A model generated the notes under the pieces. That model worked only from the letters and a program-made list of their open reading frames with translations. It did not search any database and was not told where the DNA came from. From Roseicitreum antarcticum (GTDB taxonomy: Bacteria; Pseudomonadota; Alphaproteobacteria; Rhodobacterales; Rhodobacteraceae), in contig NZ_CP061498.1 in NCBI RefSeq assembly GCF_014681765.1, positions 1,240,001 through 1,304,000 of the forward strand: DNA of 64,000 nt, given 5' to 3'. Position 1 is the stretch's first letter, and every line of letters starts with the position of its first letter. Position numbers and translations under genes: made by a program. Positions 55,495 through 63,866 of this stretch are shown piece by piece.

Positions 55495-56832
55495 CTAAAC
55501 CCCCGCGTAAATCTGCGCCAGACGGTCCACAGCGGCCTCGGGGGGCATTTCTTCCGACTCGCCGGTGCGGCGGCTGGTCAGTTCGACCACGCCGTTCTTC
55601 AGCCCGCGCGGCCCGACGGTGATGCGCCATGGCAGGCCGATCAGGTCCATGCTGGCGAATTTTGCGCCTGCGCGCTCATCCCTGTCGTCATAAAGCGCCG
55701 TCAGGCCGCGTTTTGCGAGGGCTGCGTAGATGCCTTCGCAGGCCGCATCAGCGGCGCTGTCGCCTTGTTTCAGGTTCACGAGGCCTGCGTGATAGGGGGT
55801 GACGCCCTCGGGCCAGATGATGCCCTTGTCGTCGTGGCTGGCCTCGATGATCGCGCCCAGAAGGCGGCTGACGCCGATGCCGTGGCTGCCCATATGGACG
55901 GGGACGCGGGTGCCGTCAGCGGTGACAACGGTTGCGCCCATCGCCTCGGAATACTTTGTTCCGAAATAGAAAATCTGCCCGACCTCGATCCCGCGCGAGG
56001 TTTTGCGGCGCTCTTCGGGGATGGCGTCGAACAGCGCCGGGTCATGGGTTTCGTCGGTGCGCGCATAGGGCGCGGTCCACTCATTCACGATGGATTGGCA
56101 CGCGGCTTTGTCGTCAAAATCCACCGCGCGGTCGCCGAATTTCAGGTCCAGAATGGCGCTGTCATAGAAAACCTCGGACTCGCCCGTGTCGGCAAGTACC
56201 AGAAATTCATGGGTATTGTCGCCGCCGATCGGGCCAGAGGCCGCGCGCATCGGCAGGGCTTTCAGGCCCATCCGCTCATAGGTGCGCAGGTAGCTGACCA
56301 TGTGGCGGTTATAGGCGTGGAAGGCATTTTCCTGATCTACATCAAAGTTGTAGCCGTCTTTCATGTAGAACTCGCGCCCCCGCATCACGCCAAAACGCGG
56401 GCGGATTTCATCGCGGAATTTCCACTGGATGTGGTACAGCGTCAGCGGCAGATCCTTGTAGCTGCCCACATGGGTGCGGAAGATGTCGGTGATCATCTCT
56501 TCATTCGTGGGACCATACAGAAGGTCGCGTTTATGGCGGTCGGTGATGCGCAGCATCTCTTCGCCATAATCATCATAGCGCCCGGATTCACGCCACAAAT
56601 CAGCGGGTTGCAGGGTGGGCATCAGCATCGGAATGTGGCCCGCCTTTTCCTGTTCCTCATGCACGATCGCCTCGATCCGGCGCAGGACGCGGTAGCCCAG
56701 AGGCAACCAGGAATAGATCCCCGCAGCCTGTTGGCGGATCATGCCCGCGCGCAGCATCAGGCGGTGGCTGACGATCTGCGCCTCGGAAGGGGTTTCTTTG
56801 AGGGTAGGCATGAAATAGCGGCTGAGGCGCAT
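55495..56832 (-). CDS. proS: Prolyl-tRNA synthetase, short (type 2) form
   Basis: A 445-residue class II synthetase that charges tRNA-Pro. It starts [20 protein letters not shown] and has motif 2 with [18 protein letters not shown]. At 445 residues it lacks the ~180-residue editing insertion seen in the E. coli type, as normal for alphaproteobacteria. The C-terminal anticodon-binding domain has [12 protein letters not shown] then [14 protein letters not shown]. Copy B of the interspersed repeat lies about 110 nt upstream of its ATG. Confidence 0.95.
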   Translation of the reverse strand: MRLSRYFMPTLKETPSEAQIVSHRLMLRAGMIRQQAAGIYSWLPLGYRVLRRIEAIVHEEQEKAGHIPMLMPTLQPADLWRESGRYDDYGEEMLRITDRHKRDLLYGPTNEEMITDIFRTHVGSYKDLPLTLYHIQWKFRDEIRPRFGVMRGREFYMKDGYNFDVDQENAFHAYNRHMVSYLRTYERMGLKALPMRAASGPIGGDNTHEFLVLADTGESEVFYDSAILDLKFGDRAVDFDDKAACQSIVNEWTAPYARTDETHDPALFDAIPEERRKTSRGIEVGQIFYFGTKYSEAMGATVVTADGTRVPVHMGSHGIGVSRLLGAIIEASHDDKGIIWPEGVTPYHAGLVNLKQGDSAADAACEGIYAALAKRGLTALYDDRDERAGAKFASMDLIGLPWRITVGPRGLKNGVVELTSRRTGESEEMPPEAAVDRLAQIYAGV

Positions 56833-57153
56833 AAGCGGGACCTTTTATCGGCGGATGGCATTGGTTCCCCCGGGTGTAGGGCAGCCCCGCCGCGCAGACA
56901 AGAGGCGGCGTTAACCCCTGGCCTTCAGGGGCCATGGGGCGCTGTCTGGAAACGGTATGGAAAAGGTATGGCTTTGATACATACGCGGGGTGGGGTCCGA
57001 CGGCGTTAACCTTTGGTGCGCGCCGGGTGTGGGGGCCTGCCGGGGGCCGACGTGCGGGCCGCATTTCCCACCCCCGCCGATGGCCCGCCTTGGCCGGGGA
57101 CGGCCGATGCGGGGCGGGCAATGTGCGCTTTGGTGATGACGATGCGGCAGCTT
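56833..57153. other. proS upstream region with interspersed repeat
   Basis: A 321-nt gap between proS (start 56832) and the end of the amidohydrolase, both leftward. It holds repeat copy B (56941-56987) and two GGCGTTAACC strings at 56908 and 57000, on either side of the repeat. No gene is supported. A proS promoter must lie here, but no convincing -35/-10 pair is seen. Confidence 0.45.
56941..56987 (+). repeat. 47-bp interspersed repeat, copy B
   Basis: Same orientation as copy A at 5673-5719 with 41/47 identities. Variable positions: base 3, the 4-base block between the two GGTATGG boxes (AAAA here) and one base after the second box. The block-and-box design and the GTATG/CATAC inverted repeat are kept. 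It lies 109 nt upstream of the proS ATG, opposite to proS in orientation. Confidence 0.85.
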
Positions 57154-58020
57154 CTATTCGGCGGCCAGCGGCACCTCTTCAGCGTCGGGCTGGCCAAGGG
57201 CACAGAGGTCGGCGATGATCCCGGTCATCAGTTCGCGAAACGCGGCGTAGTTGCGGCTGGGCTGGATGCGCAATTCGTCGAGGTAGAGCGCGCGGTCGAT
57301 CTCGATCTGAACAGCATGCTGCCCGGCCGAGGGGCGGCCGTAGTGCTGGGTGATATAGGCCCCCGCGAAGGGCGCATTACGCGCGACACGCAGCCCGGCG
57401 GCGCGCAGCAGGCCCTCGATCCGGTCCACAAGCGGCGCGGCGCAGGACGCCCCGAAACGGTCACCCAGCACCACATCAGGCCGCGCACCGCCGCGCGGGC
57501 CAAAGCCCAGCAGCGCATCATGCGGCATCGAATGCATGTCGAACAGGATTGCCCGGCCAAAGCGCGCGGTAGTGTCGTGCATCATCTCGGCCAACCGGGC
57601 GTGATAGGGGTGCCAGTAGGTGTCGAGGCGCGCATCCGCCTCGGCGCGCGAGAGCTTGCCGCGATAGATCGCCCGCCCCCCGGCAACGACGCGCGGGATC
57701 ACCCCCAGCCCGGAATTGACCCGCGGGCTGAGCGTGCCGCGCGGCAACCCGTCGATCAGCGCGGCATCAAGCTCTGACGCGGCGCGGTTGTAATCCACGT
57801 AGGCGCGGGGTACCCCGCCCAACAACAACGCCGCCCCGAACTGCGGCGCGGCCCCGATCAGGTCATCGACAAAGGCATCTTCGGACGAACGCAGGGTCGC
57901 GGCATCGAGCACCGAGGCGCGCAGCAGCTTTTCGGGATAGTTGCGTCCGCTGTGCGGGGACGCGAAAACCGCCGCCGTTGAGGGCTGCAACGGGGCGTGG
58001 TAGTGAAAAGCGGCTGGCAT
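57154..58020 (-). CDS. N-formylglutamate amidohydrolase family protein
   Basis: A 288-residue zinc hydrolase-like protein. SPHSGRNYPEKLL at ~21 and VDYNRAASELD at ~75 match the family, as do DMHSMPHDAL (metal His) and YITQHYGRPSAGQHAVQIEI. Family members cleave N-formylglutamate in histidine breakdown (HutG type 2), but many paralogs have unknown substrates. No hut genes lie nearby. AAGGAG lies 10 nt before the ATG. Confidence 0.88.
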   Translation of the reverse strand: MPAAFHYHAPLQPSTAAVFASPHSGRNYPEKLLRASVLDAATLRSSEDAFVDDLIGAAPQFGAALLLGGVPRAYVDYNRAASELDAALIDGLPRGTLSPRVNSGLGVIPRVVAGGRAIYRGKLSRAEADARLDTYWHPYHARLAEMMHDTTARFGRAILFDMHSMPHDALLGFGPRGGARPDVVLGDRFGASCAAPLVDRIEGLLRAAGLRVARNAPFAGAYITQHYGRPSAGQHAVQIEIDRALYLDELRIQPSRNYAAFRELMTGIIADLCALGQPDAEEVPLAAE

Positions 58021-58079
58021 GCGCGGCGGACTCCTTGAAGCAATCTATATAACGCGAAAAATCAGAATGCCAAAAGCCC

Positions 58080-58108
58080 TTGATCCCGCCTGTGATTCCT
58101 TTTATAGC
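58080..58108 (+). promoter_or_regulatory. Predicted promoter of tRNA-Val
   Basis: TTGATC (58080-58085), 17 nt, TATAGC (58103-58108). The start near 58115 would give a ~70-nt leader before the tRNA. It lies just upstream of the divergent amidohydrolase start. Confidence 0.5.
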
Positions 58109-58187
58109 CCCGTTCATTGACGCGGTCCCGCCCGCGTCCTTGTTCGTTCTGGGGGACCGGATTGGCAAGGCAGGCGGGGTTTTGTCA

Positions 58188-58262
<75 letters not shown>

Positions 58263-58351
58263 TCCAAGCCTGCGCATCCGTGCGGGATCACCGCCCCCGC
58301 GTGGGGCATAGCTATTCAAGGCGCTTGCGCGCCGCGAAGAGGGAGAAGGCC

Positions 58352-58477
58352 ATGAAGGTCAAAAATTCGCTCCGCTCGCTCAAGCTGCGCCACCGCGACT
58401 GTCAGGTCGTGCGCCGCAAGGGCCGCGTTTATGTGATCAACAAGACGCAGAAGAAATTCAAGGCACGTCAGGGTTAA
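58352..58477 (+). CDS. rpmJ: 50S ribosomal protein L36
   Basis: A 41-residue basic protein, [20 protein letters not shown] at the start and FKARQG at the end. It has only Cys17 and no zinc-ribbon Cys/His set, so it is the zinc-independent form, which is usual in alphaproteobacteria. GAGGGAGAAGG lies before the ATG. It follows the tRNA by 89 nt, perhaps cotranscribed, and ends at a terminator. Confidence 0.96.
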   Translation: MKVKNSLRSLKLRHRDCQVVRRKGRVYVINKTQKKFKARQG

Positions 58478-58511
58478 GCCGGGGTCCGGTTTACGCCTGA
58501 GAGGTGTCAGT

Positions 58512-58545
58512 AAAAGCCGCCAAGCCCCCGTGCTGGCGGCTTTTT
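58512..58545 (+). terminator. Terminator after rpmJ
   Basis: AAAAGCCGCCA / TGGCGGCTTTT, an 11-bp stem with an 11-nt loop, ends in TTTTT. The A run on the left also suits the leftward Nudix gene ending at 58617. Confidence 0.88.
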
Positions 58546-58616
58546 GCTGCGCGGTGACTGGGTGAGGGACTTCCTGCACCGCCCGGGGATTGCCTTGGGG
58601 TTTTCAACCCCCTGCC

Positions 58617-59063
58617 CTAGCGCACGATCAGTTCCAGCGGGTCATAAAGCGGCCCGTCCGCGCCAAAAGCCACCTCGGCCAGCGAGTCGGGCTTTACCCG
58701 CAGCCCCGCCATCTCTGCCCGCGCGGCCAGGCGCCAGCGATTCACCACGCCCATGGGATCGCGCCAGTCAGGCGACAATGTCCCCGAGGTGATCGTGGCG
58801 CGGAAATAGAGGTCCACCTGGTGGAAGCCCCGCGTTGGATCGTGAAATTCATTCACGAGGCAGGGGGCGCCCACGGCGATGGTCAGGCCGGTTTCCTCGG
58901 TCACCTCGCGCATCAGGTTTTCGTGCAACGAGGTGCCGCGCTCGACGCCCCCGCCCGGTGCGCACCACAGATCGGATTGCGCGCCGGGCCAGGCATTGAC
59001 GAGCAACAGCCGCCCGTCGGTCACGATGACGGCCCGGACAGCAAGGCGGACGGCAGCAGGCAT
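58617..59063 (-). CDS. Nudix hydrolase
   Basis: A 148-residue enzyme that cleaves nucleoside diphosphates linked to another group. The Nudix box is complete: GGGVERGTSLHENL leading to REVTEETGL (G-x5-E-x7-REVxEExG) at about residues 38-60. The start at 59063 (MPAAVRLAVRAVIV) has AAAGGGA 8 nt upstream; the longer frame to 59126 adds an unlikely basic tail. Substrate unknown. Confidence 0.88.
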   Translation of the reverse strand: MPAAVRLAVRAVIVTDGRLLLVNAWPGAQSDLWCAPGGGVERGTSLHENLMREVTEETGLTIAVGAPCLVNEFHDPTRGFHQVDLYFRATITSGTLSPDWRDPMGVVNRWRLAARAEMAGLRVKPDSLAEVAFGADGPLYDPLELIVR

Positions 59064-59267
59064 GGGCGCGTCCCTTTCGGGGGTTTTGCGGGTCCTGGCG
59101 GGATGCGGCAGGATGCGGCGGGGCATGGTTTACCTGCCTTTAACATTTACCCGCTACGGTGACGCTGACAACCCATCATCCGGGCCACCATCCGGGCCGC
59201 ACCCCGGATCTGTCACGGTTGCGTGTCGTGACTGGTCTGGTGCGGAAAGATTGGATATTCAAACGCT

Positions 59268-60002
59268 ATGAAGACCCTGATTGCCTTGATCTTTGCCCTG
59301 CCCCTGCTGTTGGCCGCGCCTGCGCGGGCGGATTGCGTCGTGCTGATGCACGGGCTGGCGCGCACCAGCACCTCGCTGCTGGCGGTGGAAGAGGCGTTGG
59401 AGCTGCACGGCTACCGGGTCATCAACCGATCCTACCCCTCAACCCAGGCCGGGATCGCCGCGCTGATCGCCGCAGTGGGCGTTGCCGTGGCGGAATGCGG
59501 CGACGCGCGGACCCATTTTGTCACCCATTCCATGGGCGGCATCCTGGTGCGCGGGTGGCTGGGCGCGGGCAACCGCCCCTCACAGATGGGCCGCGTGGTG
59601 ATGCTGGCCCCGCCCAACCACGGGTCAGAACTGGTCGATCTGTTTCACGATCTGGAGCCGTTTGAATGGATCAACGGGCCGGCGGGGATGGAATTGGGCA
59701 CCAGCGCCGCATCGGTGCCCAACCAGATGCCGCTGCCGGATTACGAATTGGGCGTGATCGCGGGCGACTGGACGGTGAACCCGGTAACATCGGCGCTGAT
59801 CAAGGGGCCGGACGATGGGAAAGTGTCGGTGGAAAGCACCCGGCTGGAAGGCATGGCCGACCATATCGTGCTGCCGGTGACACATACCTACATGGCACTG
59901 AACCCCGTGGTGATCGCGCAGGTCATGGCATTCGTGCAGACCGGGGCGTTCGACCACCAGATGACACTGGGAAGCGCGCTGCGCAATCTGTCCAACCTTT
60001 AG
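59268..60002 (+). CDS. Exported alpha/beta hydrolase (lipase-like)
   Basis: A 244-residue protein with a signal peptide ending at about ARA21|[12 protein letters not shown] (24-33) holds the oxyanion turn. THSMGG (86-91) is the nucleophile elbow with Ser88. The catalytic Asp and His are likely in the C-terminal half (His in LPVTHTYM). It resembles small secreted triacylglycerol-lipase/acetyltransferase-type hydrolases. Acts outside the inner membrane; substrate unknown. Confidence 0.85.
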   Translation: MKTLIALIFALPLLLAAPARADCVVLMHGLARTSTSLLAVEEALELHGYRVINRSYPSTQAGIAALIAAVGVAVAECGDARTHFVTHSMGGILVRGWLGAGNRPSQMGRVVMLAPPNHGSELVDLFHDLEPFEWINGPAGMELGTSAASVPNQMPLPDYELGVIAGDWTVNPVTSALIKGPDDGKVSVESTRLEGMADHIVLPVTHTYMALNPVVIAQVMAFVQTGAFDHQMTLGSALRNLSNL

Positions 60003-60046
60003 GGCATAGGCGCGGCGACCGCGCAGGCGCCCGGCGCCACATCTGG

Positions 60047-60119
60047 GGTGCGCGCCATTTGTCGGCTCCGCACCGGATGTTGGGGCCGCGCGATCCGGCG
60101 GGTGCGCGCCACTTGTCGG
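60047..60119 (+). repeat. 19-bp direct repeat downstream of the hydrolase
   Basis: GGTGCGCGCCATTTGTCGG at 60047-60065 recurs at 60101-60119 with one change (C for T). The spacing is 54 nt. It lies between the hydrolase stop and the suhB end; function unknown. Confidence 0.7.
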
Positions 60120-60128
60120 GTGTGCGGA

Positions 60129-60920
60129 TCAGGGGCGTTCGCGAATCACCTTGGCGAAGGCCTCGAAGATCTCGGAATTCGCGGCGATCAGCGCGCCGGT
60201 TTCCAGGATGTCGGTGTCTTCGCGGATCGGGCCGGTAAAGCCGCCCGCCTCGCGCACCAGAAGCAGCCCGGCGGCGATGTCCCATGGGCTAAGCTCACGC
60301 TCCCAATAGCCGTCATAGCGGCCGGCGGCGACATAGGCGAGGTCCAGCGCGGCCGCACCCCAGCGGCGCACCCCCGCACAGGCAGGCATCAGTTTGGCCA
60401 GATCGTGCAGCGTGGCAGGCAGGGTGCGTTTGGCGCCGAAGGGCACGCCGGTGGCAAAGACCGCCTCTTGCATCCGGCCCCGGTTCGACACGCGCAGGCG
60501 CTGGTCGTTCATGAAGCAGCCCAGGCCCTTTTCGGCCACGAACATCTCGTCCTTGGCCGGGTCAAACACCACCGCCGAGACGATTTCGCCCTTATGTTCC
60601 AGCGCGATGGACACCGCCCAATGCGGCATGCCATGCAAGAAATTGGTGGTGCCGTCCAGCGGATCGACGATCCAGCGGCGGGTGGGGTCGGTGCCCGCGA
60701 CGGGGGCGGATTCCTCACCGAGCCAGCCATAGGTGGGGCGCCCGGCCATCAGATCCTCGCGGATGATCCGCTCGGCCTCGATATCGGCGCGGCTGACGAA
60801 ATCGCCCGCGGACTTGCTGGACACCTGAAGGTTTTCGACCTCGCGGAAGTCCTTGACCAGCGACCGCCCCGCCTTGCGCGCGGCTTTGATCATCAGGTTC
60901 AGGTTGGCGGTGCCTTGCAT
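60129..60920 (-). CDS. suhB: Inositol monophosphatase family protein
   Basis: A 263-residue Mg/Li-sensitive phosphatase. GEESAP (~67), the metal site WIVDPLDGTTNFLHG (~83-97) and the C-terminal WERELSPWDIAAGLLLVREAG are the family motifs. SuhB in E. coli also acts in rRNA antitermination with Nus factors; that role here is inferred. AGGAG lies upstream of the ATG. It is divergent from glcD. Confidence 0.92.
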   Translation of the reverse strand: MQGTANLNLMIKAARKAGRSLVKDFREVENLQVSSKSAGDFVSRADIEAERIIREDLMAGRPTYGWLGEESAPVAGTDPTRRWIVDPLDGTTNFLHGMPHWAVSIALEHKGEIVSAVVFDPAKDEMFVAEKGLGCFMNDQRLRVSNRGRMQEAVFATGVPFGAKRTLPATLHDLAKLMPACAGVRRWGAAALDLAYVAAGRYDGYWERELSPWDIAAGLLLVREAGGFTGPIREDTDILETGALIAANSEIFEAFAKVIRERP

Positions 60921-61030
60921 GGTCGGGACTCCTGTAATTCAGCGGCAGGCTATACGCGCGCGCGGCGCTGTTGTGAAGGGGTGGCGCGGCGGAAAGCCGC
61001 GCGCGGGATTGCGGCTTGCCAGACGCGGGT

Positions 61031-61053
61031 ATTGGTCATATGTTTTTACCAAT
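61031..61053. promoter_or_regulatory. Inverted repeat upstream of glcD, possible GntR-family site
   Basis: ATTGGT and ACCAAT, perfect 6-bp arms separated by 11 nt, lie 19 nt before the glcD ATG. FadR-subfamily GntR regulators of lactate/glycolate genes recognise TTGGTnnnACCAA; here the arms are the same but the spacing is longer. It overlaps an AT-rich stretch, which may include the -10 box. Confidence 0.45.
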
Positions 61054-61071
61054 TATCAGGGGGATCACCAC

Positions 61072-62505
61072 ATGCAGATGCCAGTGCCCAATGCCAGCGT
61101 CATGGCGAAACGCGACCGGATCATTGCGCGGTTGCAACAGGTGCTGCCCGCAGATGCGGTGATCCATGATGCCGCCGAATGCCGCGCGTATGAATGCGAC
61201 GCGCTGACCGCCTACAAATGCCCGCCGTTGGCCGCGGTGCTGCCCGCCAGCACCGAGGAAGTGGCCGCCGTGCTGAAGATCTGCCACGATGAGGGGGTGC
61301 CGGTGGTGCCGCGCGGGTCGGGCACCTCGCTGGCAGGGGGGGCGCTGCCGACGGCGGACAGCGTCATCCTGGGCGTGGCGCGGCTGCGCGACGTGCTGGA
61401 AACCGACTATCCCAACCGCTTTATCCGTGTGCAATCCGGGCGCACCAACCTGAGCGTCACCGGCGCGGTGGAGGAGGCGGGGTTCTTCTATGCGCCTGAC
61501 CCCTCCAGCCAATTGGCCTGCGCGATCGCGGGCAATATCGCGATGAATTCGGGCGGCGCGCATTGTCTGAAATACGGCGTGACAACGAACAACCTGCTGG
61601 GCGTGACCATGGTGCTGATGGATGGCACGGTGGTGGAATTGGGCGGGGCGCATCTGGATGCGCCGGGCCTCGACCTGCTGGGCATCGTTTGCGGGTCCGA
61701 GGGGCAGTTGGGCGTGGTGACCGAGGCCACGCTGCGCATCTTGCCCAAGCCCGAAGGCGCGCGGCCCGTGCTGATCGGATTTGACGCCAATGAAGTGGCG
61801 GGGGAATGCGTGTCCGACATCATCAAGGCGGGCATCTTGCCCGTGGCGATCGAATTCATGGACCGCCCCTGCATCCGCGCAACCGAAGATTTCGCCAAGG
61901 CAGGCTACCCCGATTGCGCGGCGCTGCTGATCGTCGAGGTCGAGGGCTCGGATGCGGAGATCGACGCGCAGCTGGGCCTGATCGGCCAGATCGCGCATCG
62001 CCACAACCCGGTGGAACTGCGGCAAAGCCAGTCGGCCGAGGAAAGCGCGAAGATCTGGCTGGGCCGCAAATCGGCCTTTGGCGCAATGGGTCAGATCAAC
62101 GATTACATGTGTCTGGATGGCACGATCCCGGTGTCGAGCCTGCCGTATGTGCTGCGCCGCATTGGTGAGATGTCGGCGGAATGCGGGCTGGATGTGGCCA
62201 ATGTGTTCCACGCGGGCGACGGCAACATGCATCCGCTGATCCTGTTTGATGCCAACAAGCCCGGTGATCTGGAACGTTGCGAGGCCTTGGGCGCGGAAAT
62301 CCTGAAGCTGTGTGTCGAGGTCGGCGGCTGCCTGACCGGCGAGCATGGCGTGGGGATCGAAAAGCGCGATCTGATGCATGTGCAATTCGCCCCCGCCGAT
62401 CTGGAGGCGCAGATGCGGGTGAAGGATGTGTTCGATCCGCGCTGGCTATTGAACCCGGCGAAGGTGTTTCCGCTGGATGCCAGTGCGGGGCGGCGGGCGG
62501 TGTAG
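61072..62505 (+). CDS. glcD: Glycolate oxidase subunit GlcD
   Basis: A 477-residue FAD subunit that oxidises glycolate to glyoxylate. FAD-binding motif VPRGSGTSLAGGALP (~80-94), DPSSQLACAIAGNIAMNSGG (~145), and the C-terminal VFHAGDGNMHPLILF and GGCLTGEHGVGIEKRD. ATG 61072 has AGGGGG 8 nt upstream. The stop TAG lies inside the first unit of a 15-bp tandem repeat. It is the first gene of glcDEF; the three subunits act together at the membrane. Confidence 0.95.
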   Translation: MQMPVPNASVMAKRDRIIARLQQVLPADAVIHDAAECRAYECDALTAYKCPPLAAVLPASTEEVAAVLKICHDEGVPVVPRGSGTSLAGGALPTADSVILGVARLRDVLETDYPNRFIRVQSGRTNLSVTGAVEEAGFFYAPDPSSQLACAIAGNIAMNSGGAHCLKYGVTTNNLLGVTMVLMDGTVVELGGAHLDAPGLDLLGIVCGSEGQLGVVTEATLRILPKPEGARPVLIGFDANEVAGECVSDIIKAGILPVAIEFMDRPCIRATEDFAKAGYPDCAALLIVEVEGSDAEIDAQLGLIGQIAHRHNPVELRQSQSAEESAKIWLGRKSAFGAMGQINDYMCLDGTIPVSSLPYVLRRIGEMSAECGLDVANVFHAGDGNMHPLILFDANKPGDLERCEALGAEILKLCVEVGGCLTGEHGVGIEKRDLMHVQFAPADLEAQMRVKDVFDPRWLLNPAKVFPLDASAGRRAV

Positions 62506-62590
62506 CTGTGGGCGGTGTAGCTGTGGGCGGTGTAGCTGTGGGCGGTGTAGCTGTGGGCGGTGTAGCTGTGGGCGGTGTAGCTGTGGGCGG
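62496..62590 (+). repeat. 15-bp tandem repeat across the glcD stop codon
   Basis: Six identical units of GGCGGTGTAGCTGTG (starts 62496, 62511, 62526, 62541, 62556, 62571) are followed by GGCGG of a seventh. The glcD stop (62503-62505) is inside unit 1. Every unit contributes a TAG in the glcD frame, so a change in copy number would not alter GlcD. Confidence 0.95.
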
Positions 62591-62647
62591 GGGGCTGCGC
62601 GCCCCCCGCACCCCGGCGCCAAAGGGGGCGCTGCGCACCCCCTTTGG
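62589..62647 (+). other. Two strong hairpins in the glcD-glcE spacer
   Basis: GGGGGGC-TGCGC-GCCCCCC (62589-62607) is followed by CCAAAGGGGG-n9-CCCCCTTTGG (62619-62647), a perfect 10-bp stem. No T run follows. The paired G-rich/C-rich stems resemble palindromic intergenic elements common in Rhodobacterales. They may protect the glcD mRNA end or reduce read-through into glcEF. Confidence 0.7.
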
Positions 62648-62759
62648 AAACCCCGCCCAGCGTTACGCACGTCGGAGGCGGATTGCAGATTATCAGGCCA
62701 GGGCAGGCAAACCGCAGGCCCAAGGCAGACCCAAGGCAGAGACAAGGACAGGTGACGCG

Positions 62760-63863
62760 ATGCAGCCTGAGACCGAGGCCGAACTGGCCGCGATGATCCG
62801 CGACACGGACACGCCCCTGCGCCTGCGCGGCGGCGGCACGCGTCCTGTCGGCAGGCCGGGGCTGGGCGAAGCCCTGTCACTGGGAGCGATGTCAGGGGTG
62901 GAGCTGTATGAGCCGGGCTCATTGACCCTTGTGGCGCGGGCCGGCACACCGCTGGCCGAGGTCGAGGCGCTGTTGGCACAAGCGGGCCAGCGCCTGCCGT
63001 TTGAACCCATGGACCATCGCGGCCTTTTGGCGACGCACGGCACGCCGACGATGGGCGGCATGGTCGCGGCCAATGCCTCTGGCCCCCGGCGGATACAGGC
63101 CGGGGCCTGCCGCGACAGTCTGATCGGGGTGCGCTTCGTCGATGGGACGGGCGCGATCCTCAAGAACGGCGGGCGGGTGATGAAGAACGTCACCGGCTAT
63201 GATCTGGTCAAGCTGATGGCGGGGTCCTGGGGCACGCTGGGCGTGCTGACCGAAGTGGCCTTCAAGGTGCTGCCGGTGCCCGAATGCCAAGCGACACTGG
63301 TGGTGCATGGGTTGACGCCGGCACAAGCGGTGGAAGCAATGGCGGCGGCACTGGGTTCGCCCTATGAGGTGTCGGGCGCGGCGCATGGCAGCGGCGAGAC
63401 CTGGCTGCGGATCGAGGGGTTCGCGCCTTCGGTCGCCTATCGCGCGCAGGCGCTGCGCAAGGTGTTGGGCAGGTTTGGCGCGTTGTCGGAACTGGGGCTG
63501 GAGGACTCGGCCCGCATCTGGCGCGACATTCGCGATGTGGCGGTGTTCCACGGAACGGCAGGCGATGTGTGGCGTATCTCGGTCAAGCCGTCTGACGCGC
63601 CCGAGGTGTTGGACCGCCTGGGCGAGGACGCTTTGCTGGACTGGGGCGGCGGGCTGATCTGGCTGCACCTGGCGCCGGGAACCGATGCGCGCGCCGCATT
63701 GTCGGGCATCAGCGGCCATGCCACGCTGATGCGCGCCGATGCTGCGACCCGCACCGCCCTGCCCGCCTTTGCCCCCGAAGCCCCCGCCGTTGCCGCGCTG
63801 ACCGCCGGGTTGCGGCGGCGGTTTGACCCGCGCGGTATCCTCAACCCCGGGCTGATGGAGTAG
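62760..63863 (+). CDS. glcE: Glycolate oxidase subunit GlcE
   Basis: A 367-residue FAD-binding subunit of glycolate oxidase. LRLRGGGTRPVGRPG (~20-34), LLATHGTPTMGGMVAANASG (~98) and KNVTGYDLVKLMAGSWGTLG (~145) mark the shorter GlcE form of the PCMH domain. The C-terminus RRFDPRGILNPGLM is typical. The ATG at 62760 was chosen by family start; the frame upstream is open only because of the repeat. It begins 254 nt after glcD, unusually far for this operon. Confidence 0.93.
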   Translation: MQPETEAELAAMIRDTDTPLRLRGGGTRPVGRPGLGEALSLGAMSGVELYEPGSLTLVARAGTPLAEVEALLAQAGQRLPFEPMDHRGLLATHGTPTMGGMVAANASGPRRIQAGACRDSLIGVRFVDGTGAILKNGGRVMKNVTGYDLVKLMAGSWGTLGVLTEVAFKVLPVPECQATLVVHGLTPAQAVEAMAAALGSPYEVSGAAHGSGETWLRIEGFAPSVAYRAQALRKVLGRFGALSELGLEDSARIWRDIRDVAVFHGTAGDVWRISVKPSDAPEVLDRLGEDALLDWGGGLIWLHLAPGTDARAALSGISGHATLMRADAATRTALPAFAPEAPAVAALTAGLRRRFDPRGILNPGLME

Positions 63864-63866
63864 CCG

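Noticed and set aside
56934-57218. Short proteins containing LETVWKRYGFDTYA at both interspersed repeats
   Set aside because: The shared peptide is confined to the repeat core, flanking residues are unrelated and there is no Shine-Dalgarno. A nucleic-acid repeat explains it better.
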